This document shows positions 8,293 to 16,899 of a DNA stretch of 64,000 nucleotides, piece after piece. Each line of letters starts with the position of its first letter. The first letter of the stretch is position 1. A model generated the notes under the pieces. That model searched no databases, had not been told where the DNA came from, and worked only from the letters and a program-made list of their open reading frames with translations. The DNA lies in NCBI GenBank assembly GCA_023954375.1, contig JAMLIC010000012.1, positions 1-64,000 of the forward strand. The letters are read 5' to 3'. Source of the stretch: Planctomycetota bacterium. GTDB lineage: Bacteria; Planctomycetota; J058. The translations under genes were made by a program, and so were the position numbers.

Positions 8293-8519
8293 CGGCTGCG
8301 GCCGAGGATGGCGGGCGCTGCGACGCTCAGGCTCCCTCGGCGGCCAGGAGGCCGCCTTCGGTCGCCTTCGCGCCGCATCGCCTCGCCCTCCTCGGCCTCG
8401 CCTGACGCTCCTGCTGCGAACGCGCCGTTGGGTGTGTTCGGGGGCGCCCGGGCGGGAAGCCAAGGCGCTGCATGGCGGCGTCCGAAGACCGTGGCCTGCA
8501 CCCAGTCCCCGACCTTCAT
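8289..8519 (-). CDS. possible small ORF downstream of the antiporter
   Basis: An ATG 11 bases after the antiporter stop opens a 76-codon frame. The first ~16 residues (MKVGDWVQATVFGRRH) read like a real protein start. The remainder is Arg/Pro/Ala/Gly-rich (for example GDRRRPPGRRGSLSVAAP) and contains the hairpin described at 8339-8356. It may be a truncated gene joined to non-coding or repeat sequence. It overlaps the 3' end of the ETF-QO gene by four bases. Low confidence that it is translated. Confidence 0.2.
   Translation of the reverse strand: MKVGDWVQATVFGRRHAAPWLPARAPPNTPNGAFAAGASGEAEEGEAMRREGDRRRPPGRRGSLSVAAPAILGRSR
8339..8356. terminator. candidate hairpin between convergent genes
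   Basis: GGCGGCC-AGGA-GGCCGCC is a perfect 7-bp stem with a four-base loop. It sits between the ends of the ETF-QO gene (+) and the antiporter gene (-). There is no T-tract on either side, so it may only be an RNA end-stabilising hairpin. Confidence 0.3.
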
Positions 8520-8530
8520 GGAGCGATCGG

Positions 8531-11281
8531 TCAGGCCGGGGTCGGCGGTGAGGGGTCGGCTTCGCGCGGCGCGCTGGCAGGCGGGGGCGCGGCGCTCTCG
8601 GGCGGCGCGTCGGCGGGCGCGGGCGCGGTGGCCTCGCGCGGCGCGCTGGCAGGCGGGGGCGCGGCGGCCCTGGGCTTCGCGGCGGCGGGCGCCGAGGTGG
8701 CGGTGGCCGGCGCGGCCAGGAGGGCCTGGACGTCGTCGAGGGTCCGGGCGCCGGCGAGGCGCTCGTCCGCGCCGACGCGCAGGAAGGCGCGGGCGAGGAG
8801 GGCGAGGTTCTTGAGGTGCTGCTCGGGCGCCTGGCCCTCGGGGCTGACGAGGGCCACGACGGTCCGGACCGGCAGGGAGAGGCCGGGCGCGGGCAGGGGC
8901 TCGGGGCTCTGGCCGACGAAGATCCGGGGCTCCTGCCAGAGCGGCGCGTGGGCGTGCAGGAACACGGCGCCGGGCCGCACCTCGGCCGGGTGCTCGCGGG
9001 CGATCTGCAGGAGGCGCTCGGTGAGCTCCTGCGCGGCGATCGGGTCGTGGAGCGAGGGCGCCAGCAGCTTGCGCACGAAGGCCGCCAGCGGCTCCGTCGC
9101 GATCTGGGCGAGCAGGGCGGCCCGCGGGCGCCGGCCCGTCCCGGAGCCGGCCAGCGGGCGCGGCGTGATCGCCGGGTGCAGCTCGGACGGGGTCGGGACC
9201 TCCTCGACGGCCGACGTCTCGGCCTCCGGAGAGGCCTGCGCCGGGTGGAGGGCCAGGAGGCTGTGGGTGGGGAAGGCGGTCGAGAGGTGCGCCGGCAGCC
9301 GGGCCAGCTCGGCGCGCCAGGCGAGCGTGTCGCGCCGGGCGGCGAGGACGACCAGCAGGTCGTGCTCCTTGATCAGCCCCGCCAGGTAGCTGCGCGTCGT
9401 GGCCTCGTCCTCGAGGGCCTCGAACGCCTCGAGCGGCTGCACGCTGTAGGCCGTCACGGGCCGCGTCGCGCGCAGGCGCGCGTCGACGCGGTCGCGGTCG
9501 GCGGCGTGCGAGAGCACGAGCAGCTCCGCGTCGAGGTTCTTGCTCAGCGCCTTGACCGCGTGCACGGCGCGCTCGAACCCCTCCTCGCGGTCGGCGAGCG
9601 GCGGCGTGATCAACACGACGCGCTCGGTGCCCGCCGCCGCGGCGGCGGTCTTGCAGACGATCACCATCTGCTGGCACTGGTCGAGGAGCTGGTCGAGGAC
9701 GCTGCCGAAGATGCGGTCGCCCGCTGAGGCCACGCCGCTCCAGCCGATCACGACGATCGACGAGCGCAGCTCCTTGGCCGCGCGGACGATCCCGTGCACC
9801 GGGTTGAGGTCGACGCGCGTCGCCGGCTGCACCGGCGCGCCCGCGGCGACGGCGTGCAGGACCGCCTCGCCGAGCATGCGCTCGTTGCGCGCCACCTGCT
9901 CCTCGACGCCGCGCCCGTCGCGCACGACCGTGAGCGGGTGGATCGGGTCCTGCGCCCCCTCGTCGCGGAGGAGGATCGCGATGTCCACGAGCGCCCCGGC
10001 CGTGGCCGGGTTCGCCAGGGGGATCAGGATTCGGCCGGCGCCCTCGTCCGTGTGGGCGGCCGCCTCCTCCTCGAGCGCGACCTTGCGGCCGGCCCGGTCG
10101 GTCATCCAGGGGCCGAACAGGCAGGTGACGAGGATCAGGAGCACCACCGCGTTGACCGCCGTCGCGTCGAACAGCCCCAGGTCGAGGCCCACGAAGGTCA
10201 CGGCCAGCGTGCCGGCGGCCTGCGGCGAGGAGAGGCCGACCATGAGCCAACCCCCGTCGCGGGAGTGGCCGAACAGGCGCGCGGCGCTCAGCGCGGCGGA
10301 CCCCTTGCCGACGAGCACGATGGTCACGAACACGGCGGCCAGCCACCACACCTGCGCGCTCTTGGCCAGGACGCCGAAGTCGACGAGGAGGCCGACGCCC
10401 ACGAGGAAGAAGGGCACGAACAGCGCGTCGCCGACGAAGGCCACGCGGCCCATGATCCCGCTGGCCGACGGCACCATGCGGTTGAGCGCCAGCCCGGCGA
10501 GGAAGGCGCCGATGATCGGGGCCAGGCCCGCCAGGCTGGCCAGCCACGCCGTCCCGAAGAGCACGAGGAGCAGGAAGGTCAGCTCGCCCGCGGGCTGGAG
10601 CGGCACGCGCCGGAACACCCAGCGGCCGACCCGGGGGAGGACGACGACCACGCCCCCGACGAAGACGAACAGCTTCGCCGCGAACACGACCCAGAAGCCG
10701 AGCCCCATCTGGCCGGTCATCGCCGCGGCCACCGCCGCGAGCACGGTCAGCCCGAGCCCGTCGCAGACGAGCGTGGCGCCGGCCACCACCGTCACGGCCG
10801 GATGCCGCCCGAGGCCCAGGCGCTGCGCCACGGGCAGGGCGACGAGGGTGTGGGTGCCGCAGATCGACCCCAGGAGCAGGGCGGCGAGCCAGCTCATGCC
10901 GAGCAGGTTCAGGCCGAGGACCACGGCCAGCGTCTGCGGGGTGAGGAACGAGACGAGGCCGTAGCCGAGGCTCCGCGTGCGCAGGGCGGTGAACTGGGCG
11001 AAGTCGAGCGACAGCCCGGCCAGGAACATCAGGTAGAGGAGCCCGAGCGTGCGCAGCGTCTCGAGGAGCGGCACGCGCGCGGGGTCGAGGAGGCCCAGCG
11101 CGCTCGGGCCGACCAGCGCCCCGGCCGCGATCAGGCCCACCACCCCCGGCAGGCGCACGCGCGCCGACAGCGCCGGCGCGACGAGGAGGATCAGCATGAG
11201 GAGGGCGAAGACGAGGACGGGGTCCGAGATCGGCAGCGTCCCGACGGGCAGCGCCCCGATCAGCAGCGCATGGATCGGCAT
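8531..11281 (-). CDS. cation/proton antiporter fused to USP-like and PTS EIIA-like domains
   Basis: A 916-residue fusion. Residues about 15-400 are the 10-12 helices of a CPA2/Kef-type Na+(K+)/H+ antiporter (GVVGLIAAGALVGPSALGLL, LYLMFLAGLSLDFAQF, GAFLAGLALNRMVP). Residues about 420-550 and 555-690 look like two universal-stress-protein-type nucleotide-binding folds. Residues about 715-830 (LLAPSLHDPIAAQELTERLL ... VRTVVALVSPEGQAPEQHLKNLALLARAFL) match a PTS EIIA type-2 phosphoacceptor fold, but the histidine expected near the start of that domain is not obvious. The last ~75 residues are an Ala/Pro tail. Fused USP and EIIA domains usually regulate the transporter; that is inference here. The ATG at 11281 precedes the first helix. 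Confidence 0.85.
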   Translation of the reverse strand: MPIHALLIGALPVGTLPISDPVLVFALLMLILLVAPALSARVRLPGVVGLIAAGALVGPSALGLLDPARVPLLETLRTLGLLYLMFLAGLSLDFAQFTALRTRSLGYGLVSFLTPQTLAVVLGLNLLGMSWLAALLLGSICGTHTLVALPVAQRLGLGRHPAVTVVAGATLVCDGLGLTVLAAVAAAMTGQMGLGFWVVFAAKLFVFVGGVVVVLPRVGRWVFRRVPLQPAGELTFLLLVLFGTAWLASLAGLAPIIGAFLAGLALNRMVPSASGIMGRVAFVGDALFVPFFLVGVGLLVDFGVLAKSAQVWWLAAVFVTIVLVGKGSAALSAARLFGHSRDGGWLMVGLSSPQAAGTLAVTFVGLDLGLFDATAVNAVVLLILVTCLFGPWMTDRAGRKVALEEEAAAHTDEGAGRILIPLANPATAGALVDIAILLRDEGAQDPIHPLTVVRDGRGVEEQVARNERMLGEAVLHAVAAGAPVQPATRVDLNPVHGIVRAAKELRSSIVVIGWSGVASAGDRIFGSVLDQLLDQCQQMVIVCKTAAAAAGTERVVLITPPLADREEGFERAVHAVKALSKNLDAELLVLSHAADRDRVDARLRATRPVTAYSVQPLEAFEALEDEATTRSYLAGLIKEHDLLVVLAARRDTLAWRAELARLPAHLSTAFPTHSLLALHPAQASPEAETSAVEEVPTPSELHPAITPRPLAGSGTGRRPRAALLAQIATEPLAAFVRKLLAPSLHDPIAAQELTERLLQIAREHPAEVRPGAVFLHAHAPLWQEPRIFVGQSPEPLPAPGLSLPVRTVVALVSPEGQAPEQHLKNLALLARAFLRVGADERLAGARTLDDVQALLAAPATATSAPAAAKPRAAAPPPASAPREATAPAPADAPPESAAPPPASAPREADPSPPTPA
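8562..8666. repeat. exact 33-bp direct repeat in the antiporter tail
   Basis: Two identical 33-base copies at 8562-8594 and 8634-8666, 72 bases apart, each encode APPPASAPREA in the C-terminal tail of the antiporter. The 72-base unit keeps the frame, so it looks like a recent in-frame tandem duplication with the intervening part diverged. Confidence 0.7.
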
Positions 11282-11426
11282 CTGCGTCGGGACCTCCCGC
11301 CCGGCCTGCCGCCACCCCGGCGGGTGACGAAAGCCCCGGCGCGTGGACGCCCTCCGTCCGCCGCGCCGCGTGGCGGCACAGTCTAGCCGCAGCGCGCCCC
11401 GCGCGCCGGCCCCGAGGTGGCGGCGA

Positions 11427-11648
11427 CTACCCGCCCCAGCCGAGGTAGCGGCGCTGCGCGGCGACGGCCTCCTCCCAGCCGGCCGCCTCGACGGACCACA
11501 CGAGCTCGCCCCGCGCGCCGACCTCCTCGCGCGCCGCGCCGTGCTCGCGCGGGAAGAACGAGTAGGTGCCGACCTCGTCGCGCCACAGCTCGAAGACCTG
11601 GCGCGCGCGCGGCGCGGGGGGCGCGGGGGGCTGCTGGACGGGGCTCAC
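11427..11648 (-). CDS. conserved small hypothetical protein
   Basis: A 73-residue soluble protein. The core (QVFELWRDEVGTYSFFP ... LVWSVEAAGWEEAVAAQRRYLGW) resembles a widespread family of short uncharacterised proteins with an LWRDE..SFFP start and a W-E-A repeat at the end. No catalytic residues or membrane segments are visible. It lies between the antiporter and the ceramidase-like gene, all on the same strand but with gaps of 35-145 bases, so an operon is not certain. The N-terminal proline-rich ten residues (PVQQPPAPPA) may be unstructured. Confidence 0.6.
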   Translation of the reverse strand: MSPVQQPPAPPAPRARQVFELWRDEVGTYSFFPREHGAAREEVGARGELVWSVEAAGWEEAVAAQRRYLGWGG

Positions 11649-11683
11649 GCAGGACCTCCTGGCGGGGCTCGCCGGGCGGGATT

Positions 11684-12448
11684 CTAGCCGGGCCCCCCGT
11701 CAGCCCCGCGCCGGAGGTGGAGGAACAGGCAGCCCAGGCTGGCCGCGCCGAGGGCGTGCCAGCCGGCGTGGAGCTGGAGCCACCCGGTCGGGTCGACCGC
11801 CACGCGCCCGTCGAGGCCCCAGCAGGCGAAGGCCCCCGCGAGGCAGCCGAGCGCCAGCCAGAACCAGCGGCGCCGGCCCGGCGCGCGGGCGACCGCCGCC
11901 CCCTCGACGGCCACCGCGGCGACGACGAGCCCGACGAACACGGGCCGGCGCGTCGCCGGCCAGGCGAGCGGCAGGAGCCCCAGGAGGGTCAGCGCGACGA
12001 AGCCCAGGACGAAGCCCCGCGGGCCCAGGCGCCCGGCGCGCACCGCGCCGTGGAGCAGGACGAACGCGGCGAGGGAGAGCAGCGCCAGGGCGTCGAGCCA
12101 CTGCCACACGAACGCCAGCGACGCGTGGTAGAGCGCGCTGCACACGCCGAGGCCGATCGCCAGGGCGCCGAACCACGCCCCGTAGAGCCGCGACGCCGCC
12201 GGCGCGCCGGGCCGTGGCCGCGTGAGCGAGGTCACGAGCGCGCCGACGCCGACGAGCACGTTGGCGAGGCTCGAGGCCGTGTTGACCGGCTGCCGCACGG
12301 CCCCGGGCCGCGAGGCCTCGACGTAGTGGGCGTCGGGCGCGGGCCGCCAGCCGCTCCAGTCGACCTCGAGGCGCGCGAGCCCGAGGAGGCCGGCGGTCAG
12401 CACGGCGAAGAGGGCGAGCGACAGGGCGACGACGGCGGGGCGCGACAT
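11684..12448 (-). CDS. ceramidase-like membrane hydrolase (CREST superfamily)
   Basis: A 254-residue integral membrane protein with about seven helices. It carries the family motifs: VNTASSLANVLVGVGAL near the start, CSALYHASLAFVWQWLDALALL with the conserved S and H, WGLDGRVAVDPTGWLQLHAGWHALGAASL with the aspartate and the H-x3-H pair that bind zinc in alkaline ceramidases. Homologous bacterial proteins are thought to cleave amide bonds of membrane lipids, but the substrate here is unknown. The ATG at 12448 immediately precedes the first helix. Confidence 0.8.
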   Translation of the reverse strand: MSRPAVVALSLALFAVLTAGLLGLARLEVDWSGWRPAPDAHYVEASRPGAVRQPVNTASSLANVLVGVGALVTSLTRPRPGAPAASRLYGAWFGALAIGLGVCSALYHASLAFVWQWLDALALLSLAAFVLLHGAVRAGRLGPRGFVLGFVALTLLGLLPLAWPATRRPVFVGLVVAAVAVEGAAVARAPGRRRWFWLALGCLAGAFACWGLDGRVAVDPTGWLQLHAGWHALGAASLGCLFLHLRRGADGGPG

Positions 12449-12515
12449 GGCCCGAGCTTCACCGGGGGCCGCGCGGAGGTCGAGGTGCGCGGCCCGCACG
12501 CCGACACGCGGGCCA

Positions 12516-13619
12516 CTACGCGCCTGCCGGCACCCCGCCGCCCTCGCCCACGACGAGCCCGGTCAGGTCGGTCACGCGCGCCGTCGGGTCGGTCTTCGCC
12601 ATGAGGCGCGCCGCCGACGGGCAGCCGCTGACGAGGACGTCCGCCCCCGACGCCCGGAACGCCTCGAGCACGCGCGCGGCGCAGCCGCTGGCGCCCTCGG
12701 GGTTCGTCACCGGGTAGCCGCCGCCGCCCCCCGCGCACAGGCTCGCCTCGCGGCTCGGCGCCAGCTCGACCGGCTCGGCGCCGGTCAGGGCGCGCACGAC
12801 GGCCCGCGGCGCGTCGTAGCGCCCGAGCTTGCGCCCGAGGTTGCAGGGGTCGTGGTAGGCGTGGCGCGCCGACGACCGCTGGCCCGCGGCGGGGAGCCGC
12901 CGCGCCAGCAGGTCGACGAGCGGGACGACCTCGAACGGGACGCGCACCCCCACCGACCGGTAGCGCGCCAGGAGCGCGTGCGCGCAGGCGGGCCCCTCGA
13001 CGGCGACCGTCTCGAACCCGGCCAGCGAGGCGACGACCCGCGCCGCGTGCAGCCTGAACGCGTCCTGGTGCCCGAGCGCGTCGAGCGGGTCGCCGCAGCA
13101 GGGCGGGTCGGGCATGGCCGCGTGCGCGTCGACGCCGGCGCGCCGGAGCGCGGCGACCACCCGGTCGAGCGCCTCCGGCCGGTGCGCGGCCGTCGCGCAC
13201 GAGGGCCACACGCCCACGGCCCCGCAGGTCGAGAGCCCGCCGGGCACGGCCGCGGCCACCCGCGCCCGCAGGTCGAGGTCGTAGGGCGAGCCGGTCGCGG
13301 CGAAGCGCTCGGCCACGCGCCCGGCGGCCGGCGGCGCCACCCCCTGGCGCACGGCCTCGACCTTCGCCGCGTGCAGCGACGCGCCCACGTCGATCCGGTG
13401 CCTGCACGCCGGCACGGTCGCCCGGCAGTCGGTGCACTTGTAGAGGACCTCGGCCCGCTCGGCGTCGAGCGGCCGCTCGCCCGTCGACGCCAGCAGCGCC
13501 ACCTGCTGCTTGAACGTCGGCGTCGCCGCCTCGGTGCGCTCCGACTCCGCCACCGGGCAGACGTGCCGGCACAGCTTGGGGCAGTAGGTGCAGTAGGTGC
13601 GGGTGGTGGCGAGGTCCAT
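12516..13619 (-). CDS. (Fe-S)-binding oxidoreductase subunit, HdrD/GlpC-like
   Basis: A 367-residue protein with an N-terminal ferredoxin-like part (TYCTYCPKLCRHVCPVAE and YKCTDCRATVPACRH) and two CCG-type cysteine-rich regions (MPDPPCCGDPLDAL and AYHDPCNLGRKLGRYD ... LCAGGGGGYPVTNPE ... VSGCPSAARLM). This layout matches heterodisulfide reductase D, GlpC and DsrK-type subunits, which relay electrons from a dehydrogenase to quinone or disulfide. One cluster set departs from the standard spacing (CRATVPACRH rather than CxxCxxCxxxCP), so the second N-terminal 4Fe-4S site may be degenerate. The partner dehydrogenase is not adjacent. It is followed upstream by an A-type Fe-S carrier on the same strand. 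Confidence 0.8.
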   Translation of the reverse strand: MDLATTRTYCTYCPKLCRHVCPVAESERTEAATPTFKQQVALLASTGERPLDAERAEVLYKCTDCRATVPACRHRIDVGASLHAAKVEAVRQGVAPPAAGRVAERFAATGSPYDLDLRARVAAAVPGGLSTCGAVGVWPSCATAAHRPEALDRVVAALRRAGVDAHAAMPDPPCCGDPLDALGHQDAFRLHAARVVASLAGFETVAVEGPACAHALLARYRSVGVRVPFEVVPLVDLLARRLPAAGQRSSARHAYHDPCNLGRKLGRYDAPRAVVRALTGAEPVELAPSREASLCAGGGGGYPVTNPEGASGCAARVLEAFRASGADVLVSGCPSAARLMAKTDPTARVTDLTGLVVGEGGGVPAGA

Positions 13620-13639
13620 GGGGCCTGACGCCGTCGCCG

Positions 13640-13984
13640 TCAGACCGTGAAGGAGTTCCCGCAGCCGCAGGAGCTCTTCGCCTGCGGGTTGTCGAACGTG
13701 AACCCGGCGTGGCCGACCGTGTCGACGTAGTCGACGGTCACCCCGCGCAGGAACTGCGCGCTCGTCGGGTCGACGACCGCGTCGAAGCCCTCGAAGCCCT
13801 GGCTGAGGTCGCCCTCCTTCCGCTCGTCGATCGCGATCGAGTAGGAAAAGCCCGAGCAGCCGCCGGCGTCGACCGACAGCCGCAGGACCTTGCTCGACGG
13901 GTCCTGCTCCTCGGCGAGGAAGTGGCGGACCATCTCCTGGGCCCGGGGGGTCAGCGTCACGATCTCGGTCTGGGTCTCGGACAT
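13640..13984 (-). CDS. A-type iron-sulfur cluster carrier (ErpA/IscA/SufA family)
   Basis: A 114-residue member of the HesB/IscA family, which receives Fe-S clusters from a scaffold and passes them to apoproteins. The three conserved cysteines are present: one in DAGGCSGFSY and two in the C-terminal SSCGCGNSF. The FDNPQAKSSCGCG end is typical. GGAG lies eight bases before the ATG at 13984. It ends 20 bases before the Fe-S oxidoreductase gene on the same strand, a sensible pairing of a cluster carrier with a client. Confidence 0.92.
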   Translation of the reverse strand: MSETQTEIVTLTPRAQEMVRHFLAEEQDPSSKVLRLSVDAGGCSGFSYSIAIDERKEGDLSQGFEGFDAVVDPTSAQFLRGVTVDYVDTVGHAGFTFDNPQAKSSCGCGNSFTV

Positions 13985-14224
13985 CGGCGACTCCTGCTCG
14001 GGCGAGTCTATCACGGGCGGCGTAAATTTGGACCATGTCGCCTGTTGAGGCGCCGGCCCGGCCCGGACCCGGGTTCTCCACAATCGCCTCACAACGTGGA
14101 AAGTCGGGGTGGACTCGCGCTCCCGCGACCCAGGGCTTATGGTCTCCGGGACTTGCGTCGATATACCAGGGACGGGGGGTCGAGCTTCTCCCGCCACTAT
14201 CCACAGGGTCAGGCCGGGGTCAGG

Positions 14225-15712
14225 GTGCGGACGATCTGGTACATGGGAGTCAAGACGCGTCTCACGGCGGAGATCCAGGCCGCCGTGGCCCGGGCGTGCC
14301 CGCGCGCCGGCAGCGTCCTCGACCTGATGAGCGGCACGGCCGTCGTCGCCCAGACCCTCGCCGCCACCCACCGCGTCGTCGCCAACGACGTCCAGGCCTA
14401 CGCCGCGGCGATCGCCCGCGCCTACCTCGTGCACACCGATCCGGTCCGCCTCGCGCGCGCCCTCGACGTCGAGCGCGACCTCGGGGCCGCCTACCGCAGC
14501 AACCACGCCGCGCTCCTCGAGCGCCTGACCCCGGCGGTGGCCCTCGAGGACGCGTTCGTCGAGGCGCACGGCCTCGCCCCCGACGCCGCCGACCCGCACG
14601 CCGGCCCGGTGTTCCCGGCCCCGTCCGCGCCCGCCGACCTCGCGCGCGCCCGCCGCGGCCTCCCGCGCGACCCGGCCGGCCTCGCCGCGGCCTACCGCGC
14701 CTTCGCCCTCCAGGGCACGCCCGCCTTCGGCGAGGTGGCCGACGCGGCCGTCGTCGACGGCCCCTTCCGCGGCGCGGCCGACCTGTTCGCGCGCGCCACG
14801 GTCGAGGCCCGCCGCGCCGACCCGCGCCTGCGCCCCTACCTCCTGGCGACGGTCTACTACCCGAACGTCTACTTCGGCCTGCGGCAGGCGATCGCGGTCG
14901 ACAGCCTCAGGTGCGCGATCGACGCCCTCGAGGGCCCGCTCGCCCGCGAGAAGCGCGCCCACTACCTCGCGGCGCTCCTGCACGCCGTCAGCGTGTCGAC
15001 CTCGGCCACGAGCCACTTCTGCCAGCCGCGCGGGCTGTCGAGCGACGCCGAGGTGCACGCCGTCCTCGCCCGGCGCGCGCTCTCGGTCCCGTCGCGCCTC
15101 GCCGCCTACTCGCGGGAGATCGCGGCCACGTGCGCGGCCACGCGCTACCGGCCGGGCAACGCCGTCCTCTCGGAGGACTGGCGCGCGGTGCTCGGGCCGC
15201 GCTGGGGCGACGTGCAGGCCGACGTCGTCTACGCCGACCCGCCCTACACCGCCGACCACTACTCGCGCTTCTACCACGCGCTCGAGGTGCTCACGCGCTA
15301 CGACTACCCCGTCCTCAAGACGGTCGACGGGCGCCTTACCAAGGGTCGCTACCCGGCGCTCGGCGCGCGCCATCGCTCCGGCTTCTGCGTGCGCCGCCAG
15401 GTCGAGGCCGAGGTCGCCGACCTCGTGCGCCTCACGGCCGCGCGCGGCGCGGCGCTGGTCCTCTCCTACGGCGAGGAGAACGGCCTGCTCCTGCGGACCT
15501 GGCGCGACGCCGGCTGCTCGCGCGCCGAGGCCCTGCGGCGCCTCGAGCGGCTCGCCGCGGCCAGCTACGGCGACGTCTCGCTCGAGCGCAAGCCGCTGCT
15601 CCACTCGGGGCAGGGCGACTCGAACCACACGGTCACCGAGCTCCTGCTCGTGGCCCGGCGTCCACGGAGCGCGCGGCGCCGCGCGCGGAGGGGGGCGCCG
15701 GCGTGCGCCTGA
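14225..15712 (+). CDS. D12-class DNA adenine N6-methyltransferase, first of a pair
   Basis: A 495-residue protein predicted to methylate the N6 of adenine in DNA. The start region IWYMGVKTRLTAEIQ matches the Y-x-G-x-K-x-x-L opening of the Dam/D12 family, which is why I choose the GTG at 14225. The SAM-binding motif I is altered (LDLMSGTAVVA at about 32-42, with MSG in place of the usual FxG). The catalytic DPPY is at 338-341 (YADPPYTADHYSRFYH). A long insertion of about 250 residues between them could hold the target-recognition domain. It overlaps the second methyltransferase by 10 bases. No restriction endonuclease is adjacent. Confidence 0.85.
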   Translation: MRTIWYMGVKTRLTAEIQAAVARACPRAGSVLDLMSGTAVVAQTLAATHRVVANDVQAYAAAIARAYLVHTDPVRLARALDVERDLGAAYRSNHAALLERLTPAVALEDAFVEAHGLAPDAADPHAGPVFPAPSAPADLARARRGLPRDPAGLAAAYRAFALQGTPAFGEVADAAVVDGPFRGAADLFARATVEARRADPRLRPYLLATVYYPNVYFGLRQAIAVDSLRCAIDALEGPLAREKRAHYLAALLHAVSVSTSATSHFCQPRGLSSDAEVHAVLARRALSVPSRLAAYSREIAATCAATRYRPGNAVLSEDWRAVLGPRWGDVQADVVYADPPYTADHYSRFYHALEVLTRYDYPVLKTVDGRLTKGRYPALGARHRSGFCVRRQVEAEVADLVRLTAARGAALVLSYGEENGLLLRTWRDAGCSRAEALRRLERLAAASYGDVSLERKPLLHSGQGDSNHTVTELLLVARRPRSARRRARRGAPACA

Positions 15713-16890
15713 TCGGCAACAAGACCAAGCTCGTGCCGGCGATCGAGGACTTCCTCGCCCGCCGCGGCGTCACCGGCGGCACGCTCCTCGACGTGTTCGC
15801 CGGCACCGCCAGCGTCGCCCGCCACTTCCGCGGGCGCGGCTTCCGCGTGCGGTCGAACGACCTGCTCTGGTCGTCCTACGCCGTGCAGCGGGCCTACGTG
15901 CAGACAGGCGACGTCCCCGACCTCTCGGGCGTCGTCGCGACCGCCCCCGTGCGCCGCTTCCGCCGCCCCGACGACCTCGCCACGGTCCTCGCCTACCTCG
16001 ACGGCGGGCTCCCTCCGCGCGAGGGGCTCGTCAGCCGCCAGTACGCCGAGGGCGGCCCGGCCGGGCGCCTGTTCTTCTCGCGCGGCAACGGCCTGGCGAT
16101 CGACGCGGTCCACGGCCAGCTCCTCGCATGGAGGGCCGAGCGGCGCCTCGACGACGACGGCTTCTACCTGCTGCTCGCGCTGCTCCTCGAGGCCGCCGAC
16201 CGCGTGGCGAACATCTCCGGCACCTACGGCGCCTTCCTCAAGCACCTGCAGCCGAGCGCGCGGGAGCCCCTGCGCCTGCGCGCGCCGGACCTGCCGCTGG
16301 CCGGCCCGCCGGGGCGCGCGACGCGCCTGGACGCGAACCTCGCCGTGCGTCGGACGCCGGTCGACACGCTCTACATCGACCCGCCCTACAACCACCGGCA
16401 GTACGTGAAGAACTACCACGTGCTCGAGGTCGTGGCCGAGCTGCACACGGTCGACGACCCCGCCGCCTACGAGGCCTCGATCTACGGCAAGACCGGCCTG
16501 CGCGGCTTCGAGGACCGCCTCTCGTCGTACTGCCGCCGCGTCCCGCGCGGGCGCGCGGCCTCGTGCGAGCAGGCCTTCCGCGACCTCGTCGCCGGCGCCC
16601 GCGCCGAGCACATCGTCGTCTCCTACAGCGAGGAGGGGATCCTCTCGCGCGAGGCGATCGGCCGCGCGCTCGCCGCCGCCGCCGGCCAGCGCGCCTACGA
16701 CTTCGACCGCGACCACGAGGAGATCGCCTACAAGCGCTTCCGCTCGGACAAGGACGGCCAGGGCCGCGCATACAAGGTGCTCGACGGCCGCTCGAAGGAC
16801 GAGGTGCGCGAGTGGCTGTTCTACGTGCGCAAGCCCCGCGCGCGCCGGCCCGCGTCGCGGCGCGTGGCGGTGGGCGCGGCCCGCGCGTAG
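15703..16890 (+). CDS. D12-class DNA adenine N6-methyltransferase, second of a pair
   Basis: A 395-residue protein of the same class. It begins VRLIGNKTKLVPAI, has motif I as LLDVFAGTASVARHF (about residues 28-42) and catalytic DPPY at 226-229 (YIDPPYNHRQYVKNYHVLE). The GTG at 15703 lies within the end of the first gene and has a GGAGGGGGG tract upstream, so translation is probably coupled. Two D12 enzymes side by side are known where an asymmetric site needs one enzyme per strand. Here no nuclease accompanies them, so the pair may be an orphan epigenetic or protective module. The C-terminus is Arg/Ala-rich. Confidence 0.85.
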   Translation: MRLIGNKTKLVPAIEDFLARRGVTGGTLLDVFAGTASVARHFRGRGFRVRSNDLLWSSYAVQRAYVQTGDVPDLSGVVATAPVRRFRRPDDLATVLAYLDGGLPPREGLVSRQYAEGGPAGRLFFSRGNGLAIDAVHGQLLAWRAERRLDDDGFYLLLALLLEAADRVANISGTYGAFLKHLQPSAREPLRLRAPDLPLAGPPGRATRLDANLAVRRTPVDTLYIDPPYNHRQYVKNYHVLEVVAELHTVDDPAAYEASIYGKTGLRGFEDRLSSYCRRVPRGRAASCEQAFRDLVAGARAEHIVVSYSEEGILSREAIGRALAAAAGQRAYDFDRDHEEIAYKRFRSDKDGQGRAYKVLDGRSKDEVREWLFYVRKPRARRPASRRVAVGAARA

Positions 16891-16899
16891 CCTCCGGGC

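Noticed and set aside
6403..8463. 686-codon - strand frame opposite the ETF-QO gene
   Set aside because: It is an antisense shadow of a well-conserved gene and has no recognisable motif.
13985..14224. Possible promoter or small gene between the Fe-S carrier and the methyltransferase pair
   Set aside because: A TATACC-like hexamer is present near 14161 but without a good -35 or conserved geometry; I see no gene and no convincing site in these 240 bases.
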